Below, in pieces: positions 62,492-64,000 of a stretch of DNA of 64,000 nucleotides. A program made the translations under genes and the position numbers. The DNA lies in the NCBI RefSeq assembly GCF_009799925.1, contig NZ_WELK01000004.1:248001-312000 (forward strand), read 5' to 3'. The DNA is from Pseudomonas sp. R-28-1W-6. Its GTDB lineage: Bacteria; Pseudomonadota; Gammaproteobacteria; Pseudomonadales; Pseudomonadaceae. The notes below the pieces were generated by a model, which worked only from the letters and a program-made list of their open reading frames with translations, ran no database searches and was not told where the DNA came from. How positions within the stretch are numbered: position 1 is the first letter of the stretch; each line of letters opens with the position of its first letter.

Positions 62492-63913
62492 ATGACACGG
62501 AATTCAAGCGTGAAAGCGGCCGGCCTGCTGGCCTCGCTGGGGCTGTTCGGCCTGCTGGCCGCCACCGCCCGTGCCGAAGAGGCGCCGCAGTACAAGATCG
62601 AACGGTGCTGCGAAATCTGCCCGCAGGCGCTGCAGGACAGCACCTATACCGGTGACATGGGCGAGTTCACCAAGTTGGTGCAGGGTCGTGAAGACTGGCT
62701 GTTCCGCAGCAAGATCGACCTGATGACCGATATCGGCACCACGGCCGAGGGCTATCAGCACCTGCAGCGCCTGCGCGATGCCCTCAAGGAGCGGGGCGTG
62801 GAGCTGGTCATGGTCTACCTGCCGCCGCGCGGCCTGGTCAGCCCGGAGATGCTCAGCGCGCAGAGCCGCAGCGGCTACGATGCCGAGCTGTCGCGCAAGA
62901 ACTACCTGGCGACCACCGCGCGCCTGCGCAGCCTGGGCATCCGCGTGCCCGACCTGTCGGCGCTGCTGGAACAGCCGGCGGCGGTGCGCGAGACGCTGTT
63001 CTTCAAGCGCGACAACCACTGGACGCCCCGTGGCGCCGAACTGACGGCGCAGTTGCTGGCCGCCGAGCTGGGCAAGTCGGAGGTGTTCAAGAGCATTCCA
63101 CGCAAGGAGTTCGTCACGCGCAAGGAGGGCGTGCGGCACAAGATCGGCTCGCTCAACCAGGCCTTCGGCAAGATCTGCGGCAACGGTTACGCCAACGAAT
63201 ACTTCACCCGCGTGGCCACCGAGCCCAAGGATGAAAGCTCCGAGCTGTTCGGCGAGACCGCGGCGCCCGATGTGGTGCTGGTGGGCACCAGCTTCAGCTC
63301 CGCGCAGTACAACTTCGATGGCTTCCTCAAGCAGTACGCCAGCGTCGATGTGGACAACCGCTCGGTAACCGGCGGCGGCTTCCACAGCGCCATGCTGCAG
63401 TACCTGGGCAGCCAGGACTTCCAGAACGACCCGCCGAAGATCCTGGTCTGGGAGATCAACAGCTACTACGACCTGGCCATGTCGATCTTCTACCGGCAGA
63501 TCATGCCGATGCTCGCCAACGGCTGCCAGGCCTCGCCGGCGGCGCTGAGCCAGAAGGTGGCCCTGCACCCCGGGGTCAACCAGATTCTGGTGAACACCGC
63601 GGTCAAGCCGATCCGCAGCGAGGACTATGTCGCCGATATCCAGTTCAGCGGCGGCAATGTGCGCGACCTGCGCAGCTCGTTCCTGTACATGAGTGGCTCG
63701 CGCGACAACCTGAACATTTCCCGCGCCCCGGAAGTGGAGGCCGACGGCCGCTTCGTCTTCGGCCTGCGCGATGACCCGGAGTGGTCGGGGCAGACCCTGC
63801 TGTCCCTGGAGATCGAGATGCCGGCGGACACCCCGGCCGGCATGCAGGTCGAGGCCAGCATCTGCCCGCGTCGCGACAATTCCGGGGCGGCCTTGCAGGC
63901 CCGCGCGGACTAA
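62492..63913 (+). CDS. algX: Alginate O-acetyltransferase AlgX
   Basis: This 473-residue periplasmic protein has a signal peptide and an SGNH-like domain. Asp174 and His176 lie in KRDNHWTP and Ser269 in LVGTSFSS, the catalytic triad numbering known for P. aeruginosa AlgX. A C-terminal carbohydrate-binding domain follows (about 345-473). It is the last gene in the window; algL would be expected next. Confidence 0.96.
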   Translation: MTRNSSVKAAGLLASLGLFGLLAATARAEEAPQYKIERCCEICPQALQDSTYTGDMGEFTKLVQGREDWLFRSKIDLMTDIGTTAEGYQHLQRLRDALKERGVELVMVYLPPRGLVSPEMLSAQSRSGYDAELSRKNYLATTARLRSLGIRVPDLSALLEQPAAVRETLFFKRDNHWTPRGAELTAQLLAAELGKSEVFKSIPRKEFVTRKEGVRHKIGSLNQAFGKICGNGYANEYFTRVATEPKDESSELFGETAAPDVVLVGTSFSSAQYNFDGFLKQYASVDVDNRSVTGGGFHSAMLQYLGSQDFQNDPPKILVWEINSYYDLAMSIFYRQIMPMLANGCQASPAALSQKVALHPGVNQILVNTAVKPIRSEDYVADIQFSGGNVRDLRSSFLYMSGSRDNLNISRAPEVEADGRFVFGLRDDPEWSGQTLLSLEIEMPADTPAGMQVEASICPRRDNSGAALQARAD

Positions 63914-63926
63914 CCAAGCCGGACGC

Positions 63927-63970
63927 GCCGGTGCCCCACGGGCACCGGCTTACCCCCGAGGGATCGGGGG
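63927..63970 (+). terminator. Tandem hairpins after algX
   Basis: GCCGGTGCCC-CAC-GGGCACCGGC (10-bp stem) is followed by CCCCCGA-GGGA-TCGGGGG (7-bp stem). There is no T-tract, so they may be processing or attenuation structures between algX and the next gene, not a full stop. Confidence 0.45.
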
Positions 63971-64000
63971 GAGGGCGTGGCTTAATCGGAGAGTGAAGGC

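Noticed and set aside
60940-62643. 567-codon open frame antisense to algG
   Set aside because: Antisense shadow of a fully recognisable AlgG; no ribosome site or motif.

Overview
This 64 kb window is a high-GC chromosome segment from a Pseudomonas, probably of the aeruginosa/mendocina/alcaligenes side of the genus. The backbone order smc-zipA-ligA ... ffs-dnaX-ybaB-recR-acyl-CoA dehydrogenase-apt-anr-hemN-ccoS/I/H/G-cco1-cco2-aer is the order I recall for P. aeruginosa (about PA1527 to PA1561). The window starts inside smc and ends just after algX.

Region by region: 1-5142 holds smc (3' part), zipA and ligA. From 5189 to 19715 there is an accessory block: an isoprenylcysteine-methyltransferase-like membrane protein, an AraC-type regulator with a degenerate receiver domain, and a complete Flp/Tad type IVb pilus operon on the + strand (flp, fppA, an extra AAA+ ATPase, rcpC, rcpA, a lipoprotein, three TadE/G-type minor pilins, tadZ, tadA, tadB, tadC, tadD). 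A MITE-like repeat abuts the tadD stop. Then come an HU protein, a membrane-protein gene broken by a 7-bp duplication, a chemoreceptor and the 4.5S RNA gene ffs. At ffs sits an integrated island of about 7.1 kb (22871-30096), flanked by 80-bp direct repeats of the 3' part of ffs. It has visibly lower GC and carries an AIPR-family (abortive infection) protein with a nuclease-like N-terminus, a serine recombinase, a helicase-like ATPase with a C-terminal helix-turn-helix, an AP2-like DNA-binding protein and a tyrosine integrase.

From 30313 the backbone resumes: dnaX-ybaB-recR, a PepSY gene remnant, an acyl-CoA dehydrogenase and apt. Next is a microaerobic respiration block: the oxygen sensor Anr, HemN, the cbb3 oxidase maturation genes ccoG-H-I-S plus a SafE-like exporter, and two tandem cbb3 oxidase operons. 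The ccoG-proximal operon is ccoNOQP. The distal one lacks ccoQ and has a perfect Anr-type box upstream. aer, the redox/aerotaxis receptor, closes this block. Parts of ccoN and ccoP are identical between the two operons, which suggests gene conversion.

The last 10 kb is the alginate operon (algD, alg8, alg44, algK, algE, algG, algX) behind an AT-rich regulatory region of about 690 bp with repeated and palindromic motifs. In P. aeruginosa this operon lies elsewhere in the genome. Functionally the window combines surface attachment (Tad pili, alginate), low-oxygen energy metabolism with its sensors, replication/recombination housekeeping, and one mobile defence-like island.
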